Positions 23,449 through 32,127 are shown, counted from the first letter of the stretch. The stretch: DNA of 64,000 bases from an uncultured Fusobacterium sp. (GCA_900541465.1 UQJY01000005.1:3088-67087); one strand, 5' to 3'. Made by a program: numbers and translations. Notes: generated from the sequence alone by a model not told the origin.

Positions 23449-24051
23449 ATGTTTGGAATTACTGTGGCAATAATAGCTGGAGTTATTTCTGGCTTCTTTT
23501 TCAGAAATGATTTTTTAATTTTAAATTCAGATAAAATTGTTAGTCTTGGTTTATGTCTGCTTTTATTTTTTGTGGGAATGGATATTGGAGACAGCGGAGA
23601 TATTTTTCCTAAACTTAAAAAATTTGGAAAAAAAATTTGGTTTCTTCCAATGAGCACAATTGCAGGTTCTCTTCTTGGAGGATATATTGGTTCTATGTTT
23701 ACTACTCTTACAATGGGGCAGGGAATAGCTGTAAGTGCCGGGCTTGGCTGGTATTCACTTTCTGCTATTGAACTTTCAAAAATAAGTGCAGAGCTTGGAA
23801 GCCTTGCTTTTCTTACAAATGTATTAAGAGAACTCATTGCTATTTTTTCAGTTCCTTTTATTGCAAAATATATAGGTTCTTTGGAATCTGTTTCTGTTGC
23901 AGGGGCAACTGCTATGGATACACTTCTTCCAATAATTAACAAAAATAATTCTGCTGATATTTCAATTGTGGCATTTTTTTCCGGAATAGTTCTTACAACT
24001 GCTGTTCCATTTTTAGTGACAATGTGTATTTCTATTTTTAACTTAATGTAA
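23449..24051 (+). CDS. LysO family transporter, C-terminal part as separate protein
   Basis: A 200-residue membrane protein matching the C-terminal part of LysO, including LCLLLFFVGMDIG, GQGIAVSAGLGWYSLS and LAFLTNVLRELIAI. Together with the preceding gene it makes up one LysO length. Presumed lysine or related amino-acid export; substrate inferred from the family only. A strong terminator follows. Confidence 0.85.
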   Translation: MFGITVAIIAGVISGFFFRNDFLILNSDKIVSLGLCLLLFFVGMDIGDSGDIFPKLKKFGKKIWFLPMSTIAGSLLGGYIGSMFTTLTMGQGIAVSAGLGWYSLSAIELSKISAELGSLAFLTNVLRELIAIFSVPFIAKYIGSLESVSVAGATAMDTLLPIINKNNSADISIVAFFSGIVLTTAVPFLVTMCISIFNLM

Positions 24052-24059
24052 AATTATAA

Positions 24060-24097
24060 AAACCGAGAATTTTTTATCAAGTTTCTCGGTTTTTTTA
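24060..24097 (+). terminator. intrinsic terminator after the LysO pair
   Basis: ACCGAGAA (24062-24069) pairs with TTCTCGGT (24083-24090), flanked by A and T runs. It lies between convergent genes and could serve both. Confidence 0.9.
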
Positions 24098-24128
24098 TAT
24101 TTATATTACTTATATACAGATTTATAAA

Positions 24129-25052
24129 TTATTTTTTATTATTCATTAAAATATATTTTATAACTTCCATTCCAGCTATTGTCCCGTCGCTTACAGCTGT
24201 TGTAACCTGTCTTATTTTTCTGCTTCTTACATCTCCGGCAGCAAAAATTCCCTCAGTTCTTGTTGCCATATTTTCATCTGTAATTATATATCCCTCTTCA
24301 TCAAGATCAGCAGCTTCTCCATAAAGTTCTGAAAGATTTTTTGTTCCAAGATACATAAAAGCATATTGCACAGGATATTCTTTTATCTTTTCTCCAACTT
24401 TTACAACTGCAAAATCAAGATATTCACTTCCTTTTAATTCTTGAAGCTCTGCATTTGTTATTATTTTTACTTTTTCATTTTCTGAAAGAACGTTAAATAA
24501 ATCCTCTCTGCATTGAAGCTTTTCATCTTTTGTAAATATTAAAATTTCTTTTGAATATTTTGTAAGGAAAAGAGCTTCCTCTGCAACTTCATCTCCCTGA
24601 CCAAAAAGAGAAACAGTCATATTTCTTGTAAATGCTCCGTCACAAGTTGCACAATATGAAACACCTCTTCCAAGAAATTCTTTTTCACCGGCTATTTTTT
24701 TACCGCCAAATTTTCCTGTTCCCGTTGCAATTATAACAGCTTTTCCTTTTACATTTATTTTGTCAGTTTTAACTATTTTAGGATTTGAATAAATATCTAT
24801 TCCTAAAAATGTGGCATTTAAAAATTCTGTTTTAAATTTCAATGCCTGTTTTTTCATTTCAAGCTGAAGACCTTTTCCGCTTATTCCCACAGGAAATCCA
24901 GGATAATTTTCTATAAGGTGGGCCATATAAAGACTTCCCACATTTTCTTTTTCAATTACAAGAACTGAAAGATTTGATCTTCCAGCATAAATTGCAGAAG
25001 TAAGACCTGCAGGTCCTCCTCCGATTATCACTAAATCATATATTTTTTCCAT
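24129..25052 (-). CDS. thioredoxin reductase-like flavoprotein
   Basis: FAD protein of 307 residues with the N-terminal GGGPAGLTSAIYAGRSNL FAD motif, the redox pair in SYCATCDGAF (about residues 133-142), and the late FAD motif GIFAAGDVR. It should pass electrons from a pyridine nucleotide to thioredoxin or a similar disulfide protein. The NADPH-domain motif is divergent (FGQGDEVAEEA, and no HRRxxFR), so the nucleotide or partner may differ from standard TrxB. AGGAGG ribosome binding site, 28 bases after the MBL gene. Confidence 0.85.
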   Translation of the reverse strand: MEKIYDLVIIGGGPAGLTSAIYAGRSNLSVLVIEKENVGSLYMAHLIENYPGFPVGISGKGLQLEMKKQALKFKTEFLNATFLGIDIYSNPKIVKTDKINVKGKAVIIATGTGKFGGKKIAGEKEFLGRGVSYCATCDGAFTRNMTVSLFGQGDEVAEEALFLTKYSKEILIFTKDEKLQCREDLFNVLSENEKVKIITNAELQELKGSEYLDFAVVKVGEKIKEYPVQYAFMYLGTKNLSELYGEAADLDEEGYIITDENMATRTEGIFAAGDVRSRKIRQVTTAVSDGTIAGMEVIKYILMNNKK

Positions 25053-25080
25053 TTAAAAATCCTCCTTAATTGTCAAAAAA

Positions 25081-25707
25081 TTAGATAAGACCTTGAGAAC
25101 TTAAAAATCTTTTTTCATCTCCTATTGTTGTAACTTCCATATGTCCGTTATATACTTTTACATCTTCCGGAAGTCTTGCACAAAGTTTTGCAAGACTCTT
25201 AAAAAGTTCTCTTCCATTTCCTGTAGGAAGGTCAGATCTTCCAAAACTATTTTTAAACATCGTATCCCCTGAAATTAAAATTTTATTTTCTTTATTATAG
25301 AAACATTTTGAACCTATTGTATGACCAGGAGTATCAATAACTGTAAATTCTCCAACTCTGTCTCCCTCTCTTACAGTTTTAAATCCTCCCTCATATTTAA
25401 ATTCTCTTCCTATTATATATGGAGCTAAATTTAAATTATTGTTGTAAAGAAAATCTCTGTCTTCTTCACCAATATAAACTTTAGCTTCCGGAAAATTTGC
25501 TTTCATTTTGTTAAGACCGCAGATATGATCTCCATGCCCATGAGTTAAAACTATATATTTTAAATCTAATCCATTTTCTTTTATAAAATCAAAAACTTTT
25601 TCAAGACTTTCTCCCTCACAGTCAAAGAAATATGCTTCCTTATTATCATTCCATACAAGAAAACCATTTGTCTGAAAAGGGCCTGTATAAAATCTTTTTA
25701 TTTCCAT
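25081..25707 (-). CDS. MBL-fold metallo-hydrolase, glyoxalase II-like
   Basis: A 208-residue metallo-beta-lactamase-fold hydrolase. THGHGDHICG (HxHxDH), DTPGHTIGS and SGDTMF give the two-metal site. NSFGRSDLPTGN is typical of the YcbL-like glyoxalase II group that hydrolyses thioesters. It is the first gene of a unit with the thioredoxin-reductase-like gene, hinting at thiol metabolism, but the substrate is unknown. Confidence 0.87.
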   Translation of the reverse strand: MEIKRFYTGPFQTNGFLVWNDNKEAYFFDCEGESLEKVFDFIKENGLDLKYIVLTHGHGDHICGLNKMKANFPEAKVYIGEEDRDFLYNNNLNLAPYIIGREFKYEGGFKTVREGDRVGEFTVIDTPGHTIGSKCFYNKENKILISGDTMFKNSFGRSDLPTGNGRELFKSLAKLCARLPEDVKVYNGHMEVTTIGDEKRFLSSQGLI

Positions 25708-25853
25708 TTTTTAAAAACCTCCTATTTTAGTCTCTTATTTATAAATTAACATTTTTTATCAAAAAAATAAAGTATTATTATTGTGATTTCTTTAAAAAAT
25801 GTGATAAAATTATTTTTGACAGATAATTTATATTAATTTTGAGGAGGAGAACT

Positions 25854-26318
25854 GTGAATATAGTTTTATTTGAACCTGAAATTCCTTACAACACAGGAAA
25901 CATTGGACGTTCTTGTGTTCTTACAAATACAAAGCTTCATCTTATAAAACCTCTTGGTTTTTCAATAGACGAAAAAGAAGTGAGAAGAGCAGGGCTTGAT
26001 TACTGGCATCTTGTTGACCTTACTGTGTGGGAAAGTTTTGAGGATTTTGTAAAAGGAAATCCAAATGGAAACTTTTATTTTGCCACAACAAAATGTAAAA
26101 ACAGATATTCTGATGTAAAATATGAGGAGAATGATTTTATTATTTTCGGACCTGAATCAAGAGGGCTTCCAAAAGAAATTCTTGAAAAATATGCTGACAG
26201 ATGTATAACTATTCCAATGATTCCAATGGGACGTTCACTTAATCTTTCAAACTCTGCTGCAATAATTTTATATGAAGCTCTCAGACAGACAGGTTTTCAT
26301 TTTGCAGATGAAAAATAA
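25854..26318 (+). CDS. trmL: tRNA (cytidine(34)-2'-O)-methyltransferase
   Basis: SPOUT-class enzyme that 2'-O-methylates the wobble nucleotide of certain tRNA-Leu species using S-adenosylmethionine. It opens NIVLFEPEIPYNTGNIGR; the SAM-knot motifs FGPESRGLP, IPMIPMGRSLNLSNSAAI follow. I use GTG 25854 (154 residues) because AGGAGGAGA lies just before it. The longer frame from a TTG at 25839 runs through that ribosome binding site. Confidence 0.93.
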   Translation: MNIVLFEPEIPYNTGNIGRSCVLTNTKLHLIKPLGFSIDEKEVRRAGLDYWHLVDLTVWESFEDFVKGNPNGNFYFATTKCKNRYSDVKYEENDFIIFGPESRGLPKEILEKYADRCITIPMIPMGRSLNLSNSAAIILYEALRQTGFHFADEK

Positions 26319-26339
26319 AAAAATGATATAGAAATTTTT

Positions 26340-26375
26340 AACAGGAAATAAAAAATTTTATTTCCTGTTTTTTAT
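26340..26375 (+). terminator. intrinsic terminator after trmL
   Basis: ACAGGAAATAAAA (26341-26353) and its exact complement (26356-26368) followed by T residues. Confidence 0.88.
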
Positions 26376-26449
26376 TTTGTAAAATACTTTTTTAATTCAT
26401 ATTTTATTAATTTTTTTTATAAAGTTTTGTATTCTTAAAAAAATTTTTC

Positions 26450-26504
26450 TTGCAAAATTAAAAAACAAGTGTTATATTACTACTGTTATAAATACGTGTG
26501 TAAT
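26450..26504 (+). promoter_or_regulatory. promoter and candidate operator of the FadL-like gene
   Basis: TTGCAA (26450-26455), 17-base spacer, TATATT (26473-26478). ATACGTGTGTAATTTT (from 26492) differs from the ATACATATGTAATTT site of the FabK-like gene at only two bases in the palindromic part, and lies about 10 bases past the predicted start. Confidence 0.5.
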
Positions 26505-26536
26505 TTTATTTTTTATTTGGGAGGAATTTTAATAAG

Positions 26537-27931
26537 ATGAATTTAAAAAAATTTGGATTAACTGCACTTTTTGCTGTTCTTGGAACTTCAGCATTTGGAG
26601 CATCAATAGACCATATTCAAAACTATACAGCTGAATACAATGCAAACATGGCTCAACAGGCTGCTATAAGCCCTACTACTTCTGCATATTATAACCCTGC
26701 AGGAATTATGAGACTTGAAAACGGAACTTATTTTACAGGGGGAGTTCAAGTTGCATTTGGTAAAGAAACAATGAAATATCGTACAAAAGCTGGAGACGGA
26801 GGGGATTATTCTGCTGATTTATTAGCTCCTATTCCAAACTTTGCTATGATTAAAAAACAAGATGACAGAGCTTTCTTCTGGACATTCGGCGGAATTGCCG
26901 GTGGAGGAGACCTTAAATATGAAGATGGATTTGCAGGATTAAAAGTATTGGAAGATGCTTTATCTGTTGCTGGAGCAAAAGATAAAGGTTCTTGGGCAGA
27001 GGGAGAAAATATGTATGCTCAGACTACAATAGGTACAGCTTGGAATATTAATGATAAATTATCTATGTCAGTTGCAGGTAGAGTGGTTTACGGATGGAGA
27101 AATCTTAAAGCTGAATTAAATGCTGACTTAGAAACTGTTTCAAAATTAGTTGAGGGAAAGACACAAGGACAAGTAAAAAATGCTGGCAAACTTTATGCTG
27201 ATATTGATTCAGAAAGAACTGCATGGGGATTTGGAGGACAGATTGGTTTAAACTATGCAGCAAATGATACATGGAATTTTGCAATGAGATATGATACAAA
27301 AGTAAAATTAGAATTTGAAGCTGATTCAAAAGAAACTTATATCAATAACCCATATTTAACACAAATTGGTAATCCTTTATTGGGTAGCCTTAATGGACTT
27401 GGTTTTAATGCTTTCTTTCCTCAATATAAAGATGGAGCTAAACATAGAAGAGATTTACCAGCTGTATTAGCACTTGGAGCTTCTCAAAAAATTACAGACA
27501 GATGGACAATGTTCTATGGAGCAAACTATTACTTTAATGAATCAGCAAAAATTGATAAAGATGTTGTTTATAAAAATGTTGTTACCAAAGAAATAGAAAC
27601 AGGACTTGAATATGATAACGGATGGGAAATTTCTGTTGGTACAGAATATTGGTTAAACAACAAATGGGCAGTTCTTGGTGGAGTTAACTATGCTGATACA
27701 GGAGCACCAAAAGATTCTTATTCAGATGTTGAATTTGCTCTTAACTCTTTCTTAGTTGGAATGGGAGTTAAATACAGACCAGATGAAGATACTGAATGGG
27801 TTGTATCAACAAGCCACTATTTCTATGAATCAACAGATGGAAACTTTGCTGAAAAATATCCTGGAGCAAATTCTCAAAGATATGATAAAAATATTTCTTC
27901 AATCGGGTTCAGCTATACTAAAAAATTCTAG
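26537..27931 (+). CDS. OmpP1/FadL family outer-membrane protein
   Basis: A 464-residue beta-barrel, probably the channel for long-chain fatty acids or other hydrophobic compounds. A signal peptide (MNLKKFGLTALFAVLGTSAF, cleavage near GA-S) is followed by the FadL hatch-like start with YYNPAGIMRL. Amphipathic strands run to the end (SFSYTKKF, terminal Phe as in outer-membrane proteins). GGGAGG ribosome binding site. The TetR-family gene follows 56 bases later with no terminator between them. Confidence 0.9.
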   Translation: MNLKKFGLTALFAVLGTSAFGASIDHIQNYTAEYNANMAQQAAISPTTSAYYNPAGIMRLENGTYFTGGVQVAFGKETMKYRTKAGDGGDYSADLLAPIPNFAMIKKQDDRAFFWTFGGIAGGGDLKYEDGFAGLKVLEDALSVAGAKDKGSWAEGENMYAQTTIGTAWNINDKLSMSVAGRVVYGWRNLKAELNADLETVSKLVEGKTQGQVKNAGKLYADIDSERTAWGFGGQIGLNYAANDTWNFAMRYDTKVKLEFEADSKETYINNPYLTQIGNPLLGSLNGLGFNAFFPQYKDGAKHRRDLPAVLALGASQKITDRWTMFYGANYYFNESAKIDKDVVYKNVVTKEIETGLEYDNGWEISVGTEYWLNNKWAVLGGVNYADTGAPKDSYSDVEFALNSFLVGMGVKYRPDEDTEWVVSTSHYFYESTDGNFAEKYPGANSQRYDKNISSIGFSYTKKF

Positions 27932-27987
27932 AAATTTGTGCTATAATAAGTTGATTATTTTTTAACATAGATATGGAGGTAAACTTT

Positions 27988-28572
27988 ATGCCTAAAAAAG
28001 CAGTTTTTTCAAAAAAGCAGATTTTTGACACTGCATTTGCTCTTTTTGAATCCAAAGGTTTGGAAGCTATTACTGCAAGAAACTTGGGAAAAGCACTTTC
28101 TTCTTCCCCAGCACCTATATATGCTCATTATAGCTCTATAACAGAATTAAAAAACGAACTTATATCTGTTGCAAAAGACAGATTTCTTGAATATTTAAAA
28201 AATCCTGTAACAGATAAAATTTATCTTAATATAGGAATTGGTATCTGTACTTTTGCAAAAGAAAACAAACAGCTTTTCGTTTCTATCTTTTTAAGAGAAC
28301 AATCTTTCTCTGATCTTATAAGAGAATTTAGAGATGTTATAAAAATAGAAATGGATAAAGATGACAGATTCAGCAATCTTTCAGTTGAATTTAAAGATAT
28401 GCTGTTCTTTGACTGCTGGACTTATGCACATGGTTTATCAACTCTTATTGCCACAGGATTTTTCCCTGCTGATAAAGAGCCTGACAATGAATATATAAAA
28501 GAAAGACTTATGCAGGGAGCTGCAACAATGCTTTATAAAAGACTTGAAGATTATAACAGAAACCAAAAATAA
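27988..28572 (+). CDS. TetR/AcrR family transcriptional regulator
   Basis: A 194-residue one-component repressor. The N-terminal helix-turn-helix spans about residues 5-50 (ALFESKGLEAITARNLGKAL ... PIYAHYSSI); the C-terminal ligand domain is helical and unassigned. I start at ATG 27988 because GGAGG (27975-27979) precedes it; an ATG at 27973 would overlap that site. Cotranscription with the FadL-like gene and the shared palindromes near lipid genes make it a candidate fatty-acid sensor. Confidence 0.87.
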   Translation: MPKKAVFSKKQIFDTAFALFESKGLEAITARNLGKALSSSPAPIYAHYSSITELKNELISVAKDRFLEYLKNPVTDKIYLNIGIGICTFAKENKQLFVSIFLREQSFSDLIREFRDVIKIEMDKDDRFSNLSVEFKDMLFFDCWTYAHGLSTLIATGFFPADKEPDNEYIKERLMQGAATMLYKRLEDYNRNQK

Positions 28573-28578
28573 TAAATC

Positions 28579-28617
28579 AAACTGTGTTTGTAAAATATTT
28601 ATAGGCACAGTTTTTTA
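28579..28617 (+). terminator. intrinsic terminator after the TetR gene
   Basis: AACTGTG (28580-28586) and CACAGTT (28606-28612) followed by T residues. The rest of the 300-base gap is T-rich with no gene, then the operator region at 28793. Confidence 0.85.
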
Positions 28618-28792
28618 TTTTAAAAATAACATTTTTTTCATAACAAATTTTTATTTTTTCTTCTTTCTTTTCTATTTATTTTCTAAAATTTTCAAAAAAA
28701 TTTCTGTTTTTTTATTTTTATTTTCCAGCTTTAACTTTTATACTTTAAATCTGTCAAAATAAAAATTTTTAAACTTCTCCGTAATTTAAAAA

Positions 28793-28848
28793 ACATATGT
28801 GATTTTATTCTTTTTTTTATTTTATAACAATGTTATAATACATATGTA
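28793..28848 (+). promoter_or_regulatory. promoter with two ACATATGT operators before the FabK-like gene
   Basis: Two exact copies of ACATATGT at 28793-28800 and 28840-28847, 47 bases apart, flank a TATAAT (28834-28839). Between them is TATAACA-A-TGTTATA (28823-28837). The downstream copy abuts the -10. The following bases GTAATTTA or GTGATTTTA are shared with the other sites. Confidence 0.65.
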
Positions 28849-28871
28849 ATTTAAATTTGGGAGGTTTTTTA

Positions 28872-29837
28872 ATGTTAAATATAAATGGTTTACAAATAAA
28901 TGTACCTATTATTCAAGGCGGTATGGCAATAAGATGTTCTATGGCAAAACTTGCTGCTGCTGTTGCCAATGAGGGAGGAATTGGAGTTATAGCAGGAACT
29001 GCTCTTCCTTTGGAAGAACTTAGAGAAGAAATAAGAAAAGCAAGAAAACTTATTACAAAAAAAGGTGGAGCTTTAGGAGTAAATATAATGTTTGCTGCTT
29101 CTGATTTTGTTAATCTTGTAAATGTATGTATAGAAGAAAAAGTTGATGTTATTATCTGCGGAGCTGGTTTCTCAAGAGATATTTTTTCAATGGTAAAAGG
29201 GACAGGAATAAAACTTTTCCCTATTGTTTCATCTCTAAAACTTGCAAAAATTTCTGAGAAACTTGGAGCTGATGCAATAGTTGTTGAAGGTGGAAATGCA
29301 GGAGGACATCTTGGAACTGACTTAGATTCTTGGGATATTATGGAAGAGATTACAAAAAATATAAAAATTCCTGTATTTGGTGCTGGTGGAGTTATAACTC
29401 CAGCTGATGCAGAAAGAATGCTTTCACTTGGAACAACAGGAGTTCAAATGGGAAGCCGTTTTGTAGCTACTCATGAATGTGCTGTGAGTGATGAATTTAA
29501 AAATATGTATATAAACTGCAAAAAAGGAGATATAGTAAAAATTATGAGTTCTGTAGGACTTCCTGCCAATGCAATCATAAGCCCGTTTGCAGAAAAACTT
29601 TTATCTGAAGAAAAACTTACACCAAAAAGCTGTACTAACTGCTTAAAACACTGCAAAAGAAATTTCTGTGTAAGTAAAAGCCTTGTAGCAGGACATGAGG
29701 GAGACCTTGAAAATGGTTTATTCTTTGCTGGAAAAGATGCTTGGAAAATAAACGACATTGTAAGTGTCCATGAAATTTTTGAAAGATTTGCACCTGTATT
29801 TAAAAAATTTTTTGAAAATAAAAAATTAACTGCTTAA
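28872..29837 (+). CDS. nitronate monooxygenase / FabK-like flavin oxidoreductase
   Basis: FMN TIM-barrel protein of 321 residues. PIIQGGM at the start, the VVEGGNAGGHLG phosphate/His motif and FGAGGV...GVQMGSRF are the family's marks. Relatives are either nitronate monooxygenases or the enoyl-ACP reductase FabK. Lipid-gene neighbours and the shared palindrome favour a fatty-acid role. The C-terminal part has a Cys cluster (CTNCLKHCKRNFC). ATG 28872 follows GGGAGG; a TTG at 28857 would overlap it. Confidence 0.85.
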   Translation: MLNINGLQINVPIIQGGMAIRCSMAKLAAAVANEGGIGVIAGTALPLEELREEIRKARKLITKKGGALGVNIMFAASDFVNLVNVCIEEKVDVIICGAGFSRDIFSMVKGTGIKLFPIVSSLKLAKISEKLGADAIVVEGGNAGGHLGTDLDSWDIMEEITKNIKIPVFGAGGVITPADAERMLSLGTTGVQMGSRFVATHECAVSDEFKNMYINCKKGDIVKIMSSVGLPANAIISPFAEKLLSEEKLTPKSCTNCLKHCKRNFCVSKSLVAGHEGDLENGLFFAGKDAWKINDIVSVHEIFERFAPVFKKFFENKKLTA

Positions 29838-29846
29838 AATAAATCC

Positions 29847-30020
29847 TTGCATTGAAAAATAGTTCGCAATTAATGCAGTGAACAAAACGCAAAAATTCAT
29901 ATGTTTGAACGAAGTGAGTTTATGATTTTTAGTTTTGAGAACAAAATTAATAGAACTATTTTTCACCAGCAGGGCAGTTTTCTTTTGGTTCGTTTTCTTT
30001 GTCTGCACAAAGAAAATGGA
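29847..30020 (+). repeat. interspersed nested-palindrome element, copy 3
   Basis: Outer arms TGAAAAATAGTTC...ATTAAT (29853-29873) and ATTAATAGAACTATTTTTCA (29946-29965), an inner stem AAATTCATA / TATGATTTT, and core GAACGAAGTGAGTT (29907-29920). The tail has TTTCTTTTGGTT and the hairpin TTTTCTTTGTCTGCACAAAGAAAA. It occupies nearly all the gap between convergent genes. A 62-codon frame beginning inside it is a by-product. Confidence 0.82.
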
Positions 30021-30022
30021 CA

Positions 30023-30658
30023 CTATTTATTCTTTATAATTTCTTTTATTTTTCCTTTCTCAAATACCGCTATTCTGTCTGAAATCTGATTTACAAAATC
30101 TATTTCGTGGCTTACAATAACCATTGTGATATTGCTGTTGTCTCTTAAAAAAGAAATAACATTCTGCACTTCTTTTACCATTTCTGGATCAAGGGCTGAT
30201 GTAGGTTCATCAAATAAAAGCACCTCAGGATTTTTTGCTAACGCCCTTGCTATCGCAACCCTCTGCTTCTGACCACCAGAAAGAGTTTTCGGATAAAAAT
30301 CAGCCTTATCTTTAAGGCCAACTTTTTCAAGAAGATTTAATGCAATCTCTCTGGCTTTTTTCCTGTCTATTTTATCTACAACTATTAAAGATTCCATAAT
30401 ATTTTGTGCAGCAGTTTTATGAGGGAAAAGGTTGAAAGACTGAAAAACCATTCCCATTTTACTTTTATCAGGAGTATTTATTGTACCTGAATTTATATTT
30501 TCAAGCCCAATAAGACATCTTAAAAAAGTTGATTTTCCTCCTCCAGAAGCTCCAATTATAGAAACAACTTCCCCTTTTTCAATATCTAAATCTATCCCTT
30601 TTAAAATTTCATCATTTTTAAATTTTTTATGAAGATTTCTGACACTTATGCAAGACAT
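30023..30658 (-). CDS. amino-acid ABC transporter ATPase, probably for histidine
   Basis: A 211-residue ATPase of the GlnQ/HisP class: Walker A GASGGGKST, signature LSGGQKQR, Walker B VLLFDEPTSALD and the switch His in VIVSHE. It is somewhat shorter than the usual 240 residues, missing part of the C-terminal end. It is third in the unit binding protein - permease - ATPase. Substrate assignment to histidine rests on the leader peptide at 32240-32296, not on this protein. Confidence 0.92.
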   Translation of the reverse strand: MSCISVRNLHKKFKNDEILKGIDLDIEKGEVVSIIGASGGGKSTFLRCLIGLENINSGTINTPDKSKMGMVFQSFNLFPHKTAAQNIMESLIVVDKIDRKKAREIALNLLEKVGLKDKADFYPKTLSGGQKQRVAIARALAKNPEVLLFDEPTSALDPEMVKEVQNVISFLRDNSNITMVIVSHEIDFVNQISDRIAVFEKGKIKEIIKNK

Positions 30659-30659
30659 T

Positions 30660-31289
30660 TTAAATCATCACCTTTTCTTCCAGTTTTTTAAAGAATGCAA
30701 TTACAACCACAGACATTAAAAGATAAAGCACTGCACAGATTATAAAAGGCACAACTGAAAAATCACGAGTAACAAGTTCTCTTGAATTTCTCAAAATCTC
30801 CGCCATTCCTATTGCTGATACCAAAGATGTATCTTTTATAAGTGAGATTGCCTCATTTGATAAAGGCGGAAGTGCTGTAATAAGTGACTGCGGAATAATT
30901 ATTCTTCTCATTGTCTGCCAGTATGACATTCCTAAAACTTTTGCTGCCTCATACTGCCCCTGTTCTATTCCTAAAATACTTCCTCTAAATATTTCACAGA
31001 AATATGCTGCATAGTTTATTACAAATGTTACAACAGCTGCAGTAAATGGTGTAAATCTAAGCCCCAATAACATTGGAAGCCCGTAATATACAAAGAACAG
31101 CTGAAGAAGAAGGGGAGTTCCCCTAAAAAGCGATGTATAAAATAAAATTACATTATTTAAAATTCCTTTATTTTTTAATCTTCCCAGTGAAAGAAGAACT
31201 CCTAAAGGAAGAGAGAATACCATCGTTAAAATATATAAATTTATAGTAAGCCCTAATCCTTTAAGTATGAATAAAATGTCATTCTGCAT
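30660..31289 (-). CDS. amino-acid ABC transporter permease, probably for histidine
   Basis: A 209-residue inner-membrane permease of the polar amino-acid family (HisM/GlnP type). About five hydrophobic segments and the EAA loop near residues 115-135 (YEAAKVLGMSYWQTMRRIIIPQ) that contacts the ATPase. ATG 31289 follows GAGGAGAATTAATT; the upstream frame would run into the previous gene. Only one permease gene is present, so it should act as a homodimer. Confidence 0.92.
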   Translation of the reverse strand: MQNDILFILKGLGLTINLYILTMVFSLPLGVLLSLGRLKNKGILNNVILFYTSLFRGTPLLLQLFFVYYGLPMLLGLRFTPFTAAVVTFVINYAAYFCEIFRGSILGIEQGQYEAAKVLGMSYWQTMRRIIIPQSLITALPPLSNEAISLIKDTSLVSAIGMAEILRNSRELVTRDFSVVPFIICAVLYLLMSVVVIAFFKKLEEKVMI

Positions 31290-31291
31290 AA

Positions 31292-32062
31292 TTAATTCTC
31301 CTCTTTTCCAAACCATTTTTCAGAAATTCTTCCAAAAGTTCCGTCAGCTTTCATTTCATTTAAAGTTTCATTTAATTTTTCAACTAATGCTTTATCATTT
31401 TTTCTCATTGCAACACCGTAGTATTCTTTTGTAAGAGATTCTTCAGAATAAGTAAGTGTTGCTCTTTTAGAGTTGTAATATTTTCCTGCAACAGTATCAA
31501 CTACAACTGCATCTGTTCTTCCTGCTTCAAGGTCCATAAGAGCTTCAACGTTTGTTGCATATTTTTTAACTTCTTTTATTTTAGAAAATACATCACTTTT
31601 TTGAACTGCATAGTCTGCTGAACTTCCAAGCTGAAGTCCCACAACTTTTCCTTCAAGTTCAGAAACTTTATTTACTTTTGCTTCTCTTCTTGAGAAAATA
31701 AGCTGTCCATCTGTAAAATATGGTTCAGAGAAAGCTGCCTGTTTTTGTCTTTCTTCTGTCATTGTCATTCCGTTCCATACCATATCAATATTTCCGCTGT
31801 TTAAGTCAAACATAATTCCGTCCCATTCACAAGGTTTAAATTCAACTTCAACGCCCCATCTTTTTGCAACTTCTTTTGCAAGGTCTATGTCAAAACCAAC
31901 AATTTCTCCGTCATCTCCTCTAAATCCCATTGGAGCAAATGTTGCATCAAGACCGACAACAAATTTTCCGTTCTTCTGAACTTTTTCAAAAGATTTGTCT
32001 GCACCAAACACACCTGTAACTAAAACCATAAACATCATAACAACTGCAAATAATTTTTTCAT
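31292..32062 (-). CDS. amino-acid ABC transporter substrate-binding protein, probably for histidine
   Basis: A 256-residue periplasmic-binding protein of family 3. Signal peptide MKKLFAVVMMFMVLVTGVFG precedes ADKSFEKVQ; GFDIDLAKEVAKRWG, WNGMTMTEERQK and the late hinge regions fit HisJ/GlnH-type proteins. I start it at ATG 32062 just after AAAGGGGGGA. It is first in the transporter operon and directly follows an attenuator. Confidence 0.92.
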   Translation of the reverse strand: MKKLFAVVMMFMVLVTGVFGADKSFEKVQKNGKFVVGLDATFAPMGFRGDDGEIVGFDIDLAKEVAKRWGVEVEFKPCEWDGIMFDLNSGNIDMVWNGMTMTEERQKQAAFSEPYFTDGQLIFSRREAKVNKVSELEGKVVGLQLGSSADYAVQKSDVFSKIKEVKKYATNVEALMDLEAGRTDAVVVDTVAGKYYNSKRATLTYSEESLTKEYYGVAMRKNDKALVEKLNETLNEMKADGTFGRISEKWFGKEEN

Positions 32063-32094
32063 ATAAATCCCCCCTTTTAATTTAAAAAAATTTA

Positions 32095-32127
32095 ATAAAA
32101 AAGCCACCTGAATGTATCAGATGGCTT
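32095..32127 (-). terminator. attenuator terminator in the histidine transporter leader
   Basis: On the minus strand AAGCCATCTGA (32117-32127) pairs with TCAGGTGGCTT (32101-32111), followed by six U residues, about 35 bases before the binding-protein start. Its 5' arm is also partly complementary to GTATCTATGGC at 32164-32174 upstream, giving a competing fold. Confidence 0.85.

Noticed and set aside
23143..24051. LysO pseudogene caused by a nonsense mutation
   Set aside because: The second part has its own ATG and GAGGGGG site immediately at the stop, which is unlikely after a chance mutation.
29901..30089. 62-codon ORF starting MFERSEF
   Set aside because: Encoded by the repeat core and tail, overlaps the 3' end of the ABC ATPase gene, no ribosome binding site.
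32062..32107. Longer start of the substrate-binding protein
   Set aside because: It would begin inside the attenuator U run and place 15 residues before a good signal peptide; AAAGGGGGG precedes ATG 32062.
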